11,854 bases of DNA from Gammaproteobacteria bacterium. Lineage in GTDB: Bacteria > Pseudomonadota > Gammaproteobacteria > DRJJ01. How positions within the stretch are numbered: the stretch's first letter is position 1; every line of letters begins with the position of its first letter. The position numbers and the translations under genes were made by a program. The stretch is from NCBI GenBank assembly GCA_011052255.1, contig DRJJ01000346.1, positions 1 through 11,854 of the forward strand, read 5' to 3'. Under the pieces are notes generated by a model that did not search any database, was not told where the DNA came from, and saw nothing but the letters and a program-made list of their open reading frames with translations. Below, piece after piece: positions 1 to 7,895 of this stretch.

Positions 1-1
1 A

Positions 2-1513
2 ATAAAAAAATTAAGCAAGAAACCTATAAAAGCCGTTATCTACACACACGCTCATGCAGATCATACGGGTGGGGTCGCTGCATTTATCACACAAAAACAG
101 GTTGATGATGGCGATGTTGAGGTGATAGCGGATGCCAACTTTATGACTGCCTATGTCTCGGAAAATTCCGCCACTGGCCCCATCATGGGTCAGAGAGCCG
201 CGTTTATGTATGGTACTGCGCTACAACCGGCTGACAAGGAGCAGTATACAACGGGCTGTTGCGGCAATATGACCAGTGGTACGGCCGGTTTCATCGCGCC
301 GACCTATACAACGAATGAAGAGTCAGAAACCAGAAAGGTACTGGGGCTGGAGCTGGTCTTTACTCATACTGGCGGCGAAAATGCAGGACATGTGATTATC
401 TATTCGCCAAAATACAAAACCGTCTTTATTGGTGATGAATTACAGGGTCCGGCAGCACCACAACTACATTCCCCACGTGGCACTAAATTCAGGGATACCA
501 ATGCCTGGGTTGCTGCAATTGATAAAATTCGTGACCTGGACCCGGAAAACATGCTACCAGGACATGGTAAAGCCGAGTATGGGAAACAGAATGTTGACCG
601 GATTCTGGTCACCTACCGTGATGCGATGCAATTTCAACATGATCAGGCTATCCGCCTTATTAACCAGGGCAAGACCGGTGATGATCTGGCCAATGAAATC
701 ACCATTCCTGATTATTTAACCCTGGATCCATTTACGGTGCAAACCTATGGCAACGTCAAAACCAATGTGCGCTCTTTTTATACGGGTTACATTTCCTGGT
801 TTGACGGTAACCCAGCCAATCTGGACCCGATGCCAAAAGCAAAGGAAGATAAAAAGCTGGTTGCTGCGATGGGAGGGCGCGACAAGGTGTTTAAATTATC
901 TGAAAAAGCCCTTAAAGATGGCGATATTAAATGGTCACTGGTACTGTCTGACAAGCTGGTACGTCTTGATAGCAAGGATATGGCAGCCCGCTACCTGAAA
1001 GCCGCTGCGCTACGTCATTTAGGCTATGCCACCATCAACTCTTCAAACCGAGGCTTTTATTTAAGTGGTGCCGATGAGCTGGATGGTCTGCTGGATATGA
1101 AGCTGGTGGCGAAAATTGGCAAGTCGCTGTTATTCAGCCCGGAGATTGTTGCAGGAACATCAACTGCGACATTGATGGACAATATGCGTTACCGGGTAAT
1201 TCCTGAGCAGGTTAAGGGTAGCAATACGGCTTATCACTTCAAATTTACGGATACCGACGAAGCATTCACCCTGTTTTTGCGCAATGGTATTCTGGAAGTA
1301 AACAAAGGCAAGTCTGGTCACAAGGTGTCAACAAAAACGAGCCATCAGGTCTTCATTGAAACGAACCGTAAGGCGTTTAATACCCTGTTTACCAGTGAAA
1401 CCGCGCCAAAATTGTCTAAATTGGGCACGGTCAAGGGCTCGCAGGAAGATATATCGCGCTTTGATAATGCCATTGACTTTGTTTACTACTCTGCTGCTAT
1501 GGCAGTTAAGTAG
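2..1513 (+). CDS. Alkylsulfatase-like metallo-beta-lactamase hydrolase, 5' truncated
   Basis: The reading frame is open from the window edge, so the N-terminus (probably about 150 residues, judged from the usual ~650-residue family length) lies outside; 503 residues are visible. An HAHADH metal-binding motif at 47-64 followed by TGG marks a metallo-beta-lactamase fold. The order after it matches the SdsA1/alkylsulfatase family: rest of the MBL domain to about visible residue 200 with PGHG (His188), the helical dimerisation domain at about 205-365 with the typical WFDGNPANL segment, and an SCP2-like C-terminal domain at about 372-503. Family members release sulfate from alkyl sulfates such as dodecyl sulfate with two zinc ions. 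The second metal site differs from the classic form: TGGEN (Glu126) where the family has a TEAPxE-type stretch, and GDE (145-146) where it usually has an AEN motif. The fold and family are clear, the sulfatase substrate is inferred. It sits one base before a phosphatase gene, suggesting cotranscription. Confidence 0.85.
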   Translation: MKKLSKKPIKAVIYTHAHADHTGGVAAFITQKQVDDGDVEVIADANFMTAYVSENSATGPIMGQRAAFMYGTALQPADKEQYTTGCCGNMTSGTAGFIAPTYTTNEESETRKVLGLELVFTHTGGENAGHVIIYSPKYKTVFIGDELQGPAAPQLHSPRGTKFRDTNAWVAAIDKIRDLDPENMLPGHGKAEYGKQNVDRILVTYRDAMQFQHDQAIRLINQGKTGDDLANEITIPDYLTLDPFTVQTYGNVKTNVRSFYTGYISWFDGNPANLDPMPKAKEDKKLVAAMGGRDKVFKLSEKALKDGDIKWSLVLSDKLVRLDSKDMAARYLKAAALRHLGYATINSSNRGFYLSGADELDGLLDMKLVAKIGKSLLFSPEIVAGTSTATLMDNMRYRVIPEQVKGSNTAYHFKFTDTDEAFTLFLRNGILEVNKGKSGHKVSTKTSHQVFIETNRKAFNTLFTSETAPKLSKLGTVKGSQEDISRFDNAIDFVYYSAAMAVK

Positions 1514-1514
1514 C

Positions 1515-3212
1515 ATGAAGCCTGTACCCCGTTCTACTGTAATTTTTCTTGTGGCGCTGGTGTGTTCGACGTCTGTTTATAGTGCTGAGCAGAAAACGCC
1601 AAGATTAATCCTTCAGATCACTGTCGATGCGTTACGTGGCGACCTGCCCTCCCGCTACAGACATGTGTTAGGCGACGGTGGTTTTCGCTATCTGATGGAA
1701 CAGGGTATCCACTACAGCAATGCGCATTACCAGCATGCCAACACCGAGACGATAGTCGGTCACACGTCGCTGGCCACGGGTACCGTGCCTGCGGCTCACG
1801 GCATGATTGGTAATGTCTGGTATGATCGTGAGCAGGGTCGCCAGGTGTATAATATTGAGGATTCCAGATACCATCTGCTAACCGCAGGTGCCGATATCAA
1901 CAATAATACCGAGATCGATCCAACACAAAAAGCGGCTAAAGTAGAAGGCCGTTCGCCAGATAATATTCTGACCTCTACCCTGAGCGACGAGATGGCCATC
2001 TCTTTTGCCGGACAATCAAAGATCTTCGCGGTATCTGTGAAAGACCGGGGGGCGGTGCCAATGGCCGGGCAAGCCGGTAAGGCCTTCTGGTTTTCCAAGG
2101 CCAGTGGCAGGTTCGTGACCAGCAATTATTACTATGACAAATATCCTGCCTGGGTGAATCAATGGAATGCGCGCAAGCTGGCGTCGACCTACGCAGGCAA
2201 GAGTTGGGAGTTGATACACAAGCCTGCCAGGTATCTGTTTGGTGACGCCGATGACCGCGAATATGAAATTGATCTAGCCGGTTTTGGCCGGACCTTCCCT
2301 CATCCCTATGGTAAAGCGAATGATAAATACTTCACCACCAGGCTGACGCTAAGCCCGGCCGGAGATGAATTAACCCTGGATTTCGCCATTACCCTGCTAG
2401 ACAAGGAACAGCTTGGCCAGGACGAGGTGCCGGATTATCTCGCCATCAGTTTTTCATCCACCGATTACATCGGCCATCTGTTTACTGCCTCCAGTCTGGA
2501 GAGCGAAGACAACATCGCTCGCCTCGACCGTACTCTGGCGAAGCTGTTTGCTTATATTGATAAAAAGGTCGGACTGGCCAACACCTTGATCGTTCTGTCT
2601 GCTGATCATGGTCAGCCGGAAGCACCGGGTTATCTGCACAGTCTGGGCATCAACAAGGCCCACTACTTCGATACCAAAACACTGGATAAAATACCGGCCA
2701 TCGCGAAACTAAAGAAACAGTTCGGCATGGGTGAGCAGCTCATTGAGGCCTACGTTCACCCCTACATCTATCTCAACCATAAGCTGATCCGCAAAAAGGG
2801 ACTCGATCAGGGGGTGGTAGAGCAAACCGTTGCTGAGGAGCTAATGAAGATCAAAGGCGTGGCCAACGCCGTATCCAGTACCGCGCTGCGCACGGCCAGT
2901 CTACCTGACACGACGTTAATGCGCTCGATCCTGCGCAATTTTCACCCGCAGCGTTCCGGCGATATCTACCTGGTGTTTGAGCCAGATGTCTTCATCAATG
3001 ATTTCGACGGTTTAACGGTGGCCTCAACTCATGGCTCACCCTGGCGTTACGACACCTTTGTGCCGGTGATTTTTGCAGGGGCAGGTTTGTCGGCCGCAAA
3101 AGTGGATCGCCCTGTCACGCCCTATGATATTGCGCCTACGCTGGCCGCTTATCTCAAAATAAAGCCACCCTCTGGCGCGACTGGCATACCGCTTTCAGAA
3201 GTACTGGAGTAA
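1515..3212 (+). CDS. Exported PafA-like alkaline phosphatase (alkaline phosphatase superfamily)
   Basis: A 565-residue protein with a signal peptide (basic start, hydrophobic 8-18, likely cleavage after VYSA, residue 24). It has the metal and catalytic residues of the PafA type of phosphate monoesterase: Asp38 in ITVDAL, Thr79 as the likely nucleophile in TETIVGHT, Asn100 in HGMIGN, Lys176 and Arg178 in SVKDRGA, Asp317 and His321 in STDYIGH, Asp364-His365 in SADHG, and His506 in ASTHGSPW. The Lys-x-Arg pair is the feature that in PafA favours phosphate monoesters over diesters. Expected role: calcium/zinc-independent-of-Pho style release of phosphate from organic esters in the periplasm; the exact substrate is inferred. 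I chose ATG 1515 because the signal peptide begins there and it follows the previous stop (1511-1513) by one base; the frame is open upstream to 1356 but that part overlaps the sulfatase-like gene. No strong ribosome-binding site is seen, so translational coupling is likely. A phosphodiesterase/nucleotide pyrophosphatase is the alternative reading. Confidence 0.88.
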   Translation: MKPVPRSTVIFLVALVCSTSVYSAEQKTPRLILQITVDALRGDLPSRYRHVLGDGGFRYLMEQGIHYSNAHYQHANTETIVGHTSLATGTVPAAHGMIGNVWYDREQGRQVYNIEDSRYHLLTAGADINNNTEIDPTQKAAKVEGRSPDNILTSTLSDEMAISFAGQSKIFAVSVKDRGAVPMAGQAGKAFWFSKASGRFVTSNYYYDKYPAWVNQWNARKLASTYAGKSWELIHKPARYLFGDADDREYEIDLAGFGRTFPHPYGKANDKYFTTRLTLSPAGDELTLDFAITLLDKEQLGQDEVPDYLAISFSSTDYIGHLFTASSLESEDNIARLDRTLAKLFAYIDKKVGLANTLIVLSADHGQPEAPGYLHSLGINKAHYFDTKTLDKIPAIAKLKKQFGMGEQLIEAYVHPYIYLNHKLIRKKGLDQGVVEQTVAEELMKIKGVANAVSSTALRTASLPDTTLMRSILRNFHPQRSGDIYLVFEPDVFINDFDGLTVASTHGSPWRYDTFVPVIFAGAGLSAAKVDRPVTPYDIAPTLAAYLKIKPPSGATGIPLSEVLE

Positions 3213-3224
3213 TCAGTTTTTAAG

Positions 3225-3256
3225 CATTGCTGTCGCAATGAATTGGCTCACAGCCA
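3225..3256 (+). other. Two small adjacent hairpins in the phosphatase-cytochrome gap
   Basis: CATTGC (3225-3230) and GCAATG (3235-3240) form a six-pair stem with a four-base loop. TGGCT (3244-3248) and AGCCA (3252-3256) form a five-pair stem with a three-base loop. Neither is followed by a run of T, so a classic intrinsic terminator is not shown; they could attenuate read-through or be chance. The rest of the 98-base gap (3213-3310) is AT-rich just before the cytochrome start and holds TATTAT (3269-3274) as a possible -10 element without a convincing -35. Confidence 0.2.
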
Positions 3257-3310
3257 GCCCTGCCCTGTTATTATGATGTTACAGCAACAATTTAATATAT
3301 CGGAATACCC

Positions 3311-5542
3311 ATGCACCTGAAGCTCGCTTTGTTTATCGCCTGGCTGGTTATGCCCTCCATAACACTCGCTAATGACGCTGATGCGGGAGTCTTTGTCGGA
3401 CGAACTACCTGTGCTGAATGCCACCAGAAACAAGCTACACAATGGGCTGGCTCACATCATGATCTGGCCATGCAGGAAGCAACGGAAAAAACCGTTCTGG
3501 GTGATTTTAACAATACCAGCCTGACCTGGTATGGCATTAGCTCTACCTTTTACCGCAAGAACAATCTGTTCATGGTGCGTACTGAAGGCCCGGATGGCAA
3601 GCTCCAGGATTATCAGATCAAGTACACGTTTGGTGTTGAACCCCTGCAGCAATATCTAATCGAATTCCCCGGTGGCCGCCTGCAGGCGTTGAGTCTGGCC
3701 TGGGATTCCCGCACCAAAGAAAAAGGAGGTCAGCGCTGGTTCCACCTCTATCCTGATGAAAAAATTGCTTACGATGATGAACTGCACTGGACCCAACCCA
3801 GCCAGAACTGGAACAGCATGTGTGCAGAGTGTCATTCGACACACCTGGAAAAACGTTACGACCCGGTGACCCGGTCATTCTCGACCCGCTGGTCGGAGAT
3901 TGATGTTTCCTGTGAGGCTTGTCACGGCCCCGGCGCAGACCACCTGAAGTGGGCGCAGAAAAAACCGGGCTGGAAAAAGCATACCGCCAATAAGGGCCTG
4001 AGCCTGTTACTGGATGAACGCCGGGATATCATCTGGAAGATTGATCCGAAAACCGGCAATGCCGCACGCAGCAAGACACGTAACAGTAACAAGGAAATCG
4101 AGATATGTGCCCGCTGCCATTCACGACGCAGCGTCATCAGCGATGGCTTTGTGCATGGTCAACCCTTGCTGGATCATTACCTGCCGCGTCTGCTTGATGA
4201 AGGCATGTATTTTGCCGACGGCCAGATAGAGGATGAAGTATACGTCTACGGATCTTTTCTGCAGAGCAAGATGTACCAGGCTGGCGTAACCTGTAGCGAT
4301 TGCCACGAACCACACAGCCTGAAGTTAAGAGTGCCGGGCAACGGTGTCTGCCTGCAGTGTCACCGGGAAACAAAGTACAATCAAGCCAGCCATCATTTTC
4401 ACAAACAAAATTCTAAAGGTGCGAGCTGTGCAGAATGCCATATGCCAGCGCGTACCTACATGGAGGTCGATCCGCGTCACGATCACAGCATGCGTATTCC
4501 GAGGCCTGATCTATCGGTAAAGCTGGGCACACCTAATGCGTGCAATAACTGCCATACCGATAAAAAACCTGAATGGGCCGCCAAACAGGTCAGTGACTGG
4601 TATGGACACAGCCCTGCCGGGTTCCAGACCTATGCACAGGCCTTGTCTGACGCTCGCCAGGCAAGATCCGGTGCCGGTGATGCGCTGGCTACACTCATCA
4701 GAGATGCAAAGACTCCGGAGATTGCGCGCGCCACAGCACTCCGTCATATTGGGCCCTTTTTGAGTGCTTCAACCATCAATGTACTGACTGAAGGTCTGTG
4801 GGATGATGACCCTGCTGTACGCGCAGCGACTGCAAGGACGCTGGAATACGCGCCGCTAAACGTACGCGTACGCCTTGCATTTCTAAAACTGGATGATCCG
4901 GTACGTGCAGTGCGCATGGCGGTAGCCCGATCACTGGTATCCATCCCGACAGGCAACTTGTCGGCTGAGCAGCGCTTGTTGCTGGACCAGGCATTACAGG
5001 AATATATTGCATCCCAGCATGCGAATGCAGAACGACCTGAGGCGCAGACCAACCTCGGTAGCCTGTATGCCGCACAAGGTGATGCTACGCGTGCAGTTAA
5101 AGCATACAACACAGCAATCAACCTTAATTCGGCCTATGTACCAGCCTACGTCAATCTGGCGGATCTTTACCGCGCACAAAGGAATGAAACAGAGGCTGAG
5201 AAAATGTTACGCCGCGCTATCAAAGTAGCCCCTAACAGTGCTGACGCGCACCACTCACTGGGGCTGTCACTTATTCGACAAAAACGTACTACAGCAGCGC
5301 TCGAACAGCTGCGGCTGGCAACAACACTAAATCCAGTCAATATAAGATATGTTTATATCTACGCTGTGGCATTGAACTCGACAGGCAAACCGGAACAAGC
5401 GGTAATGGTGTTACAGGGTGCGTATACTGCTCATCCCGATAACGTACAGATACTCAGCGCACTGGTGGCGTTTCTTCGAGACATGGGTAAAAAAGAGGCG
5501 GCGCAAACCTATGCCAAAAAGCTGCGCGCACTTTCACCCTGA
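3311..5542 (+). CDS. Exported octaheme cytochrome c with HEAT and TPR repeats
   Basis: A 743-residue protein with a signal peptide (residues 1-20, cleavage after TLA). Eight CXXCH heme c sites are visible at residues 34-38, 171-175, 201-205, 266-270, 328-332, 347-351, 373-377 and 411-415; the spacing and the CAECHMPxR context resemble the cytochrome c554-related multiheme family. After the heme region come HEAT-type helical repeats (about 455-545, with DDDPAVRAATARTL and DDPVRAVRMAVARSL) and about four TPR repeats (about 575-740). The protein should be periplasmic, since c-type hemes are attached there, and could carry electrons or reduce a substrate while the repeats bind a partner. Extra His residues (for example HH at 49-50 and 361-362) could serve as distal heme ligands. 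The start at ATG 3311 has a weak CGGA 6 bases upstream and leads straight into the signal peptide. The stop lies 14 bases from the convergent relA stop, with no room for a separate terminator. The substrate is not known to me. Confidence 0.9.
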   Translation: MHLKLALFIAWLVMPSITLANDADAGVFVGRTTCAECHQKQATQWAGSHHDLAMQEATEKTVLGDFNNTSLTWYGISSTFYRKNNLFMVRTEGPDGKLQDYQIKYTFGVEPLQQYLIEFPGGRLQALSLAWDSRTKEKGGQRWFHLYPDEKIAYDDELHWTQPSQNWNSMCAECHSTHLEKRYDPVTRSFSTRWSEIDVSCEACHGPGADHLKWAQKKPGWKKHTANKGLSLLLDERRDIIWKIDPKTGNAARSKTRNSNKEIEICARCHSRRSVISDGFVHGQPLLDHYLPRLLDEGMYFADGQIEDEVYVYGSFLQSKMYQAGVTCSDCHEPHSLKLRVPGNGVCLQCHRETKYNQASHHFHKQNSKGASCAECHMPARTYMEVDPRHDHSMRIPRPDLSVKLGTPNACNNCHTDKKPEWAAKQVSDWYGHSPAGFQTYAQALSDARQARSGAGDALATLIRDAKTPEIARATALRHIGPFLSASTINVLTEGLWDDDPAVRAATARTLEYAPLNVRVRLAFLKLDDPVRAVRMAVARSLVSIPTGNLSAEQRLLLDQALQEYIASQHANAERPEAQTNLGSLYAAQGDATRAVKAYNTAINLNSAYVPAYVNLADLYRAQRNETEAEKMLRRAIKVAPNSADAHHSLGLSLIRQKRTTAALEQLRLATTLNPVNIRYVYIYAVALNSTGKPEQAVMVLQGAYTAHPDNVQILSALVAFLRDMGKKEAAQTYAKKLRALSP

Positions 5543-5556
5543 ATAAAATTTGCAGG

Positions 5557-7776
5557 TCACTCTTTACGATGCGCCTCGACCACGTTCCTCAACTGCCGGA
5601 TGCGCTCCAGCATATCACTCAACTGACCGGTATCGACGACCTCAACGGTCAGGCTCATGCGTGCCATATGATCCTTGATGTCGGTCATGGTATTGACCGC
5701 CAGCACGTTCACTGTGGAATTAGTCAGTATCTGCGTAACGTCACGTAACAGACCCTGGCGATCATAGGCCAGTACATGTATATCAACCGGGTAAGTAGTG
5801 CGGGGTGCGGTATTCCAGGCGACTTCTATCAACCGTGCGCGCTTGTCGGTTGGCAGACGTAAAATATTCGGGCAGTCTGACCGGTGTATGGTCACGCCCC
5901 TGCCGAGCGTGATAAAGCCTACGATTGAGTCATTCGGCACAGGCTTGCAGCAACGCGCGATACGTGTCAGCAGGTTACCAACACCGTGAATACTAACGTC
6001 GCCCTGCATGTCCTTATCTGGTGGCTCACTCACCTCACGTAATACTTTTGTATCCTGATGATGTGGTTTGAGTAATTCGTGCGCCGCATTGGCCAGCTTG
6101 CCGGTGGTGATTTCGCCGCGCCCGATCTGTGCCAGTAACTCATCTACCGTCTGGCAATGAAAGCGTGAAATCAGCTGCTCAGGCTTGACCGAACTCATGC
6201 GCAGCCGGCCCAGTTCGCGTACCAGGATGACATGACCATCAGCAATATTCTGGTCCTGATCCTGGTGTTTGAACCAGCCGCGTGCCTTGGCCCTTGCGCG
6301 GGAAGTACGCAGGTATCCCAGATTAGGATTAAGCCAGTCGCGGCTCGGTGTACCGTTGCGGGTTGTTAACACCTCAACCTGCTCACCATTTTGCAGTTGA
6401 TAGGTTAACGGTACGATACTGCCATCCACCTTGGCACCCCGGCAGCGGTGGCCTATGTCGGTGTGTATATAGTAGGCAAAATCCAGTGGTGTTGCGCCCA
6501 GAGGCAGGTCAACAACATTCCCTCGCGGGGTCAGTACGTATACCCGGTCCTCGAATGCCTCGGCCTTGAAACGATCAATAAAGTCACCTGCGCTGGGCTC
6601 TTCTTCTTTCCATTCCAGCAATTGTCGCAGCCAGGTGATTTTCTGTTCAAAGGCCTCATCAAAATGACCGCCCTCCTTATAGCGCCAGTGTGCAGCCACA
6701 CCCAGTTCGGCATGTTCATCCATTTTTGGCGTACGTATCTGGACCTCCAGGGTTCTGCCACCCGGCCCTATCACGGCCGTGTGTAACGACTGGTACATGT
6801 TACCTTTGGGCGTTGCAATGTAGTCATCAAACTCACGCGGAATATGTTTCCACAAGGTATGCACAACACCCAGTGCACCGTAGCATTCAGCCAGGTTACT
6901 CACCACGATGCGTACGGCGCGCACGTCAAATATCTCATGGAAGTCGACACCCTTGCGTTTCATCTTTTTCCAGATACTGTAGATATGCTTGGGTCGGCCG
7001 GCGATACTGGCCTCTATACCTTCTGTTGACAGCGCTGTTTGCAACTGTTCTATTGCCTTGTCAATATACTGTTCGCGATCAACACGCCGTTCATCGAGCA
7101 TACGCGCGATGCTTTTATAACTTGTCGGTTCCAGATAACGTAGAGACAGGTCTTCCAGTTCCCATTTTATTTGCCAGATACCCATACGATTGGCCAGCGG
7201 TGCAAAGATTTCCATGGTCTCGGTAGCAATGCGCTTTTGATTCGCCTCAGGCAGGTAGTTCAGGGTGCGCATATTGTGTAGACGATCTGCCAGCTTGATC
7301 AGTACCACACGTACATCATCCACCATGGCCAGTAATAGTTTTCTCAGATTTTCAGCATTGGCCCATTCCTTGTCACGTCGCCCGTGTTCTCCGTTTTTAT
7401 TGTTGTCCTGAGATGAATGAATTAAAGACATCTTGGTCACGCCATCTACCATGCTGGCAATCACCGGACCAAACTCCGCTTCGATCTGTTCCAGACCTAC
7501 ATCGGTATCCTCTACCACGTCATGCAAGATGGCTGCGCAAACGGTTTCATGATCCATGTTCAACTTGCTGACAATTTCAGCCACAGCAAAGACATGATGG
7601 ACATAAGGTTCGCCGGAGGCTCGGCGCTGGTGTTTATGGGCAACCAGCACCAGTTCGCCTGCCTGGCGGATTAGCTTCAGCTCATCGTCTAGATATTGTG
7701 ACGCACAGACCTGTATCCAGTTGTCCAGAGAGAACGCCTGGTTATAGGCCTGATGTTGCTGGGTCGTGCTTACCAT
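5557..7776 (-). CDS. relA: RelA-type (p)ppGpp synthetase with an apparently intact HD hydrolase domain
   Basis: A 739-residue long Rel protein making (p)ppGpp from ATP and GTP/GDP, normally in response to uncharged tRNA on the ribosome. Domain order: HD hydrolase (about 30-200), synthetase (about 230-370), TGS (about 405-467), helical region, zinc-finger region with Cys609-Cys610, His631 and Cys635, and ACT (about 662-739). It aligns more closely with E. coli RelA than SpoT, for example in YxxIARxLxERRxDREQYI and in EFDD (315-318). Unlike E. coli RelA, the HD residues known from the streptococcal Rel enzyme are present: Arg52, His61, His85-Asp86, Glu89-Asp90, Asp164 and Asn168. In the synthetase, PKGNMYQSLHT carries Met327 where Rel, SpoT and E. 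coli RelA have Gly (NGYQS). The start at 7776 has only a weak AGAAG upstream. A possible own promoter lies in the 119-base gap before it. Identity as a long RelA/SpoT homologue is certain; whether it hydrolyses ppGpp is inference. Confidence 0.95.
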   Translation of the reverse strand: MVSTTQQHQAYNQAFSLDNWIQVCASQYLDDELKLIRQAGELVLVAHKHQRRASGEPYVHHVFAVAEIVSKLNMDHETVCAAILHDVVEDTDVGLEQIEAEFGPVIASMVDGVTKMSLIHSSQDNNKNGEHGRRDKEWANAENLRKLLLAMVDDVRVVLIKLADRLHNMRTLNYLPEANQKRIATETMEIFAPLANRMGIWQIKWELEDLSLRYLEPTSYKSIARMLDERRVDREQYIDKAIEQLQTALSTEGIEASIAGRPKHIYSIWKKMKRKGVDFHEIFDVRAVRIVVSNLAECYGALGVVHTLWKHIPREFDDYIATPKGNMYQSLHTAVIGPGGRTLEVQIRTPKMDEHAELGVAAHWRYKEGGHFDEAFEQKITWLRQLLEWKEEEPSAGDFIDRFKAEAFEDRVYVLTPRGNVVDLPLGATPLDFAYYIHTDIGHRCRGAKVDGSIVPLTYQLQNGEQVEVLTTRNGTPSRDWLNPNLGYLRTSRARAKARGWFKHQDQDQNIADGHVILVRELGRLRMSSVKPEQLISRFHCQTVDELLAQIGRGEITTGKLANAAHELLKPHHQDTKVLREVSEPPDKDMQGDVSIHGVGNLLTRIARCCKPVPNDSIVGFITLGRGVTIHRSDCPNILRLPTDKRARLIEVAWNTAPRTTYPVDIHVLAYDRQGLLRDVTQILTNSTVNVLAVNTMTDIKDHMARMSLTVEVVDTGQLSDMLERIRQLRNVVEAHRKE

Positions 7777-7802
7777 AAAGCTTCTGCAAATGATTCTTAC
7801 AT

Positions 7803-7808
7803 ATCATA
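7803..7808 (-). promoter_or_regulatory. Possible relA promoter -10 element
   Basis: Read on the minus strand, TATGAT lies 26 bases before the relA start in the 119-base gap after the thioredoxin gene. No good -35 hexamer is found 16-18 bases upstream, so this is a weak prediction. The same gap holds a short GCTG/CAGC stem (7842-7856) without a T-tract; nothing else is recognised there. Confidence 0.25.
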
Positions 7809-7895
7809 AAGATAGAACGAATCGTGCGGGTAAGCAATCATGCTGCTCAAAACAGCTAAATAGATCGCAAACAAAGGGGTCTGGAAGGCACTTAA

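Noticed and set aside
1356..1514. N-terminal extension of the phosphatase frame upstream of ATG 1515
   Set aside because: It overlaps the end of the sulfatase-like gene in another frame, has unlikely composition, and would put 53 residues before a clear signal peptide.
4861..4872. Perfect 12-base palindrome CGTACGCGTACG
   Set aside because: It lies inside the HEAT-coding part of the cytochrome gene and encodes part of an Arg/Val-rich helix; no sign of a regulatory role.
4744..5121. 125-codon open frame on the minus strand opposite the cytochrome gene
   Set aside because: It is antisense to well-formed HEAT and TPR repeats, with no start signal or family resemblance.
5543..5556. Bidirectional terminator between the cytochrome and relA genes
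   Set aside because: The gap is only 14 bases and has no inverted repeat; any terminator would have to lie within the coding ends, where none is evident.
6690..7226. 178-codon open frame on the plus strand opposite relA
   Set aside because: It is antisense to the conserved HD and synthetase coding region, and its product has no recognisable domain and a Cys/His/Arg-rich composition typical of shadow frames.
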